Assembly: GCF_003970695.1 (NCBI RefSeq)
Contig: NZ_CP034570.1
Location: forward strand, 3,720,001-3,784,000
Reading direction: 5' to 3'
Origin: Maribacter sp. MJ134
GTDB lineage: Bacteria > Bacteroidota > Bacteroidia > Flavobacteriales > Flavobacteriaceae
DNA: 64,000 bases
Positions 61,165 through 64,000 of this stretch are shown here, piece after piece (the first letter of the stretch is position 1; each line of letters opens with the position of its first letter). Both the position numbers and the translations under genes were made by a program. Below the pieces are notes generated by a model. The model saw only the letters and a program-made list of their open reading frames with translations. It was not told where the DNA came from and made no database searches.

Positions 61165-63022
61165 ACTCGTTTATCTTGAACTCTTCACCGCTGTAGGGCT
61201 TCGCATATTCATGTTCTAAAGTTTTGTCTAGCATTTTCTTTTCCAAGTCGGTTCTTGTAATGGTTCCCTTGATATATTTTTCAATCATTAAGGAGGCGAT
61301 GTGTCCTGCATAACGCGAGCCGTAATACCCATTTTCTATATACACTGCAATCGCTATCTTAGGATTTTCGACTGGAGCAAAAGCCACGAACACCGAATGG
61401 TCCGTAAGTTGGGTTCGTACGCCGTCTATTTTTGTAAAATTCTCTGCCGTACCCGTTTTCCCCGCAATATTAATACCTGGTACTTGTACCCATCTGGCCG
61501 TTCCTTTTTTGTAAACATCGGCCATTCCCTGAATGATCGGGTCAAAATGTTTTCGATCTATAGTTGTCCTTTTAGGTTCTGTGTATTTGGGGTCGCTAAT
61601 ATCTTTTCCTTGTATTTTTTTAAGGATATGCGGCGTAAAATAATGGCCTTTATTTGCGATGGCCGCAGTCATATTGGCCAGTTGTACCGGAGTAGCCAAG
61701 ATTTCTCCTTGCCCTATGGAATTTGATATGATGAAAGAAGAGCTCCATCGATTATCTCCGTACCATTTATCATAATACTCTTTACTAGGGATTCTTCCTT
61801 TCTGTCCAAAAGGAAGGTCATAGCCAAGGTAATTGCCCAAACCGAAACTCTTCATATGCTTTTCCCATACGTCCATTCCTTCATCGGTGGTATCGAACTT
61901 TTCAAAAATCTTCCTAAAGGTACCTGCGAAATAAGCATTGCAAGATTGATAGATTCCACTGTTCATATTGCGAAGACCTCCGCCGCAATGACAACCTCTT
62001 TTCTTTTTTCCGACATAAAACCCATTGTAACAGCGAATGGTAGAGGACTCGTCCATAACACCTTCTTGTAACGCAATAAGTGCGTTTAGCGTCTTGAATG
62101 GCGACCCGGGGGGTTGTTGGGCATGAATTGATCGGTCCCAAGTAGGGTTCGCTATAGTGTCGTTATAAAGTTTGGTATAGTTTTTAGAGCGTTCCCGTCC
62201 GACCAAAAGTGCAGGGTCATAGGTAGGGCCGGATATCATGGAAAGTATCTCGCCGGTGGCGGGTTCAATGGCTACAATGCCACCTCTTTTACCGTTCATT
62301 AGACGCTCTCCGTACTCTTGAAGCTTTTTGTCAAGTGTAATACTAATTTGTTTGCCCTGCTCTGGAAGTGTGTCCAATGCTCCATTTTTATAGGGGCCAA
62401 TATCTCTATTGAATCTGTCTTTTTGAATATACTGAACTCCCTTTCGTCCGCGCAAGAGATCTTCATAGTAGCGTTCAACACCGGTTCTCCCCTTTAGTTC
62501 TCCTTGAACGTAGTATTTGTTTTTTGCCAAATCCCCTTCATTGACTTCGCTAATATAACCCAGTACATTGGCAGCGCTAGGCGTATCATAATAACGTAAG
62601 GACCTTTTTTGGATGTAGAATCCTTTGTACTTACGCATCTTTTCTTGAAGTCTTGCGTAATCTTCTTTTGATAATTGTGGAACCAAGACCGATGGCAGTC
62701 TCGGGGAATATACTCTAGCTTTTCTAAGCTTTTCCTTGAATTTTTCCTTATCAACCCCTATTAATCCGCAAAATTCTAGTGTATCAAGAGCTTTGACCTC
62801 TCTGGGTATGACCATGACATCATAAGCTGGGTCGTTACCGACCAAAAGCTCCCCATTTCTGTCGTAAATATAACCACGTTCAGGGTAATCGTATATTGCC
62901 TTGATGGCAGGGTCTTCTAAAACTTGATCTGGTGAAAAACTGAAAATTTGAAGGTAGGAAAGTCTGCTAAGGAAGGTAATTCCTATGATGACGATAATTG
63001 ATGATAAAAGTATTTTCCTCAT
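61154..63022 (-). CDS. mrdA: Penicillin-binding protein 2 (elongasome transpeptidase)
   Basis: PBP2 cross-links peptidoglycan together with RodA during elongation. The 622-residue protein has an N-terminal membrane anchor, a dimerisation domain and the transpeptidase domain. The SxxK motif (GSPFK) is near 308, SxN (SCN) near 358 and KTGT near 520. A cysteine-containing loop (RCYNG, CHCGGG) precedes the SxN motif, as in other Bacteroidota PBP2. It overlaps mreD by four bases and rodA by eleven. Confidence 0.95.
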   Translation of the reverse strand: MRKILLSSIIVIIGITFLSRLSYLQIFSFSPDQVLEDPAIKAIYDYPERGYIYDRNGELLVGNDPAYDVMVIPREVKALDTLEFCGLIGVDKEKFKEKLRKARVYSPRLPSVLVPQLSKEDYARLQEKMRKYKGFYIQKRSLRYYDTPSAANVLGYISEVNEGDLAKNKYYVQGELKGRTGVERYYEDLLRGRKGVQYIQKDRFNRDIGPYKNGALDTLPEQGKQISITLDKKLQEYGERLMNGKRGGIVAIEPATGEILSMISGPTYDPALLVGRERSKNYTKLYNDTIANPTWDRSIHAQQPPGSPFKTLNALIALQEGVMDESSTIRCYNGFYVGKKKRGCHCGGGLRNMNSGIYQSCNAYFAGTFRKIFEKFDTTDEGMDVWEKHMKSFGLGNYLGYDLPFGQKGRIPSKEYYDKWYGDNRWSSSFIISNSIGQGEILATPVQLANMTAAIANKGHYFTPHILKKIQGKDISDPKYTEPKRTTIDRKHFDPIIQGMADVYKKGTARWVQVPGINIAGKTGTAENFTKIDGVRTQLTDHSVFVAFAPVENPKIAIAVYIENGYYGSRYAGHIASLMIEKYIKGTITRTDLEKKMLDKTLEHEYAKPYSGEEFKINEYVW

Positions 63023-63528
63023 TCTTTCTTAGTGCTAAACAAGGTGCTGAACAATAGACCCAATATCAAAGAAGCAAGGCCTATAGCAAACGTTTTTTGT
63101 ATGATTAAGAGACTATTGGCAAAACTAAAAATTTCTAAAGTAAAGAATACAACATGATGTATTACAATTAATAACGCCAAAAAAGTAAATTGTTGTGCCT
63201 TGGTACTGTTGTTTAATTTAAAACTTTGAAATTCATAGTTTACACCGAATACGAACCGCATAATTGTAGGTCTTAAATAGGCTATGGTAATTGTGGCAGC
63301 TGCATTAATGGCCAAGGTATCGGAAAAGATATCTATCAGAAAACCAAGGATAAAACTTATGATTAAAAAAGTGGTTCTGTTTTCCTTTATCGGATACCAA
63401 TAGATGAACAGAATATAAATCATGGGGTTGATGAAGCCAAAGAAATTTAATCTGTTGAATACGAGCACCTGTACCAAAATCAGCAAGATGAACCTTAGGA
63501 TATTTATAAAAAAGGAACTACTGATCAT
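63019..63528 (-). CDS. mreD: Rod-shape protein MreD
   Basis: MreD is an inner-membrane member of the Rod complex. This 169-residue protein has about five membrane helices, including FLIISFILGFLIDIFSDTLAINAA near 52-75, and little else that is conserved, as usual for MreD. Position between mreC and the PBP2 gene, with an 11-base overlap with mreC, secures the call. Confidence 0.88.
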   Translation of the reverse strand: MISSSFFINILRFILLILVQVLVFNRLNFFGFINPMIYILFIYWYPIKENRTTFLIISFILGFLIDIFSDTLAINAAATITIAYLRPTIMRFVFGVNYEFQSFKLNNSTKAQQFTFLALLIVIHHVVFFTLEIFSFANSLLIIQKTFAIGLASLILGLLFSTLFSTKKE

Positions 63529-64000
63529 TGGTTGTTCGTGTTTCTGTTTCCAGTTCTAAAACTTCTTTCCTATTCAAATTTTGAATAACATATACATGTT
63601 TCAAATTGGTCATGTCGTTAAATAAGGCCACATCAATAAAATAAAAACTCTTTGACGTGTCCAAATCAAATTTCTTTATCGTGCCAATGGGAATGTTTTC
63701 AGGAAAGATACTACTCATTGCACCGGTTACTATAGTATCCCCAATCGTTAACTGAACCAGTCTGGGAATATCTATCAACTGAACGGTGTTATAGTCTTTG
63801 GTATTCCAGACCAACGAACCAAAATGGTTGGAATTTTTAATCTTAGCATTGATATTCGATTTTTCGTTCAATATACTCTGCACCGTGGCATAGTTCTTAG
63901 ATGTATTCTCTATAATCCCCAGAATACCCTTGTCCGTAATTACGCCCATATCTTGTTTTACACTATCTAAGCGACCTTTGTTTATGGTGATATAGTTTCT
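63518..64000 (-). CDS. mreC: Rod-shape protein MreC, C-terminal part (cut by window edge)
   Basis: MreC is the periplasmic scaffold that connects MreB, RodA and PBP2. About 160 C-terminal codons lie in the window, and the frame stays open to the edge (residues INKGRLDSVKQDMGVITDKGILG), so the true start is outside and the ATG at 63949 is internal. The visible part has the beta-barrel domain motif VITDKGILGIIENTSKNYATVQ. mreB is expected further out. Confidence 0.92.
   Translation of the reverse strand, partial: RNYITINKGRLDSVKQDMGVITDKGILGIIENTSKNYATVQSILNEKSNINAKIKNSNHFGSLVWNTKDYNTVQLIDIPRLVQLTIGDTIVTGAMSSIFPENIPIGTIKKFDLDTSKSFYFIDVALFNDMTNLKHVYVIQNLNRKEVLELETETRTTNDQ

Noticed and set aside
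1..64000. CRISPR arrays, insertion sequences, prophage genes or rRNA operons
   Set aside because: I saw no regularly spaced repeats, transposase, phage structural gene or rRNA sequence; the only tandem repeat is the 370-bp pair.

Overview
The window is chromosomal DNA of a member of the Flavobacteriaceae (Bacteroidota), most likely marine. The evidence is the gene repertoire: GYDIA-family GHMP kinase next to class II HMG-CoA reductase, the TIGR04282/TIGR04283 arsenosugar-type glycosyltransferases, S9 DPP IV, class I PNP and a MoxR/DUF58/BatA operon. TAnnTTTG-type promoter elements, scarcity of Shine-Dalgarno sequences, very tight operons and roughly 40% GC by eye agree. No species can be named from the sequence alone.

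Layout. 1-2045: arginine biosynthesis on the minus strand (GNAT acetyltransferase, argG, start of argC). 2282-4463: a GT-C membrane glycosyltransferase and an agmatinase-type ureohydrolase. 4464-7404: an AT-rich accessory patch holding a lipoprotein and a lone OLD-family ATPase/TOPRIM nuclease. It is flanked on the left by a decayed copy of the 3' end of the glycosyltransferase gene on its right. 7405-13009: a five-gene minus-strand operon (FAD oxidoreductase, membrane polyferredoxin, MORN-repeat protein, two GT2 enzymes). It diverges from a plus-strand series (DUF547 protein, outer-membrane protein, GH113, lipoprotein), with a perfect 18-bp palindrome between them. 16763-20087: a small Omp85-like protein and two paralogous amidases, one lacking catalytic residues. 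20091-22870: part of an arsenosugar-type locus (two glycosyltransferases, PNP, rhodanese) without its ArsM/ArsS partners in the window. 22953-24524: a GH32 fructan hydrolase.

24541-25500: the most unusual stretch. It holds two tandem 370-bp units, each with a GIY-YIG nuclease gene and a tRNA-Phe 3' fragment, abutting an intact tRNA-Phe and followed by a scrambled tRNA-Phe relic. In all three relics part of the tRNA is replaced by a CCCGA...TCGGG hairpin.

25891-36728: a Tat-signal TldD with TldE/PmbA, then a DUF4159-MoxR-DUF58-BatA-DUF4175-like-GATase-like operon. 36775-44503: coaX, an outer-membrane protein, a TPR protein, lptC, a CNNM/CorC-type protein and a PpiD-type chaperone. 44553-46780: mevalonate-pathway pair. 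46992-50752: DPP IV and a POT peptide transporter, which fit together as peptide use. 50749-55611: comEC, NlpC/P60, lpxB, a small membrane protein and surE. 55791-59884: Ctp protease, msrA/msrB and a NUC1 nuclease. 59881-64000: rodA, PBP2, mreD and partial mreC, the elongasome operon.

Most of the window is conserved housekeeping DNA. The parts worth a second look are the tRNA-Phe/GIY-YIG array, the OLD island inserted at a gene 3' end, the redox/glycosyltransferase operon with its palindrome, and the pseudo-amidase pair.
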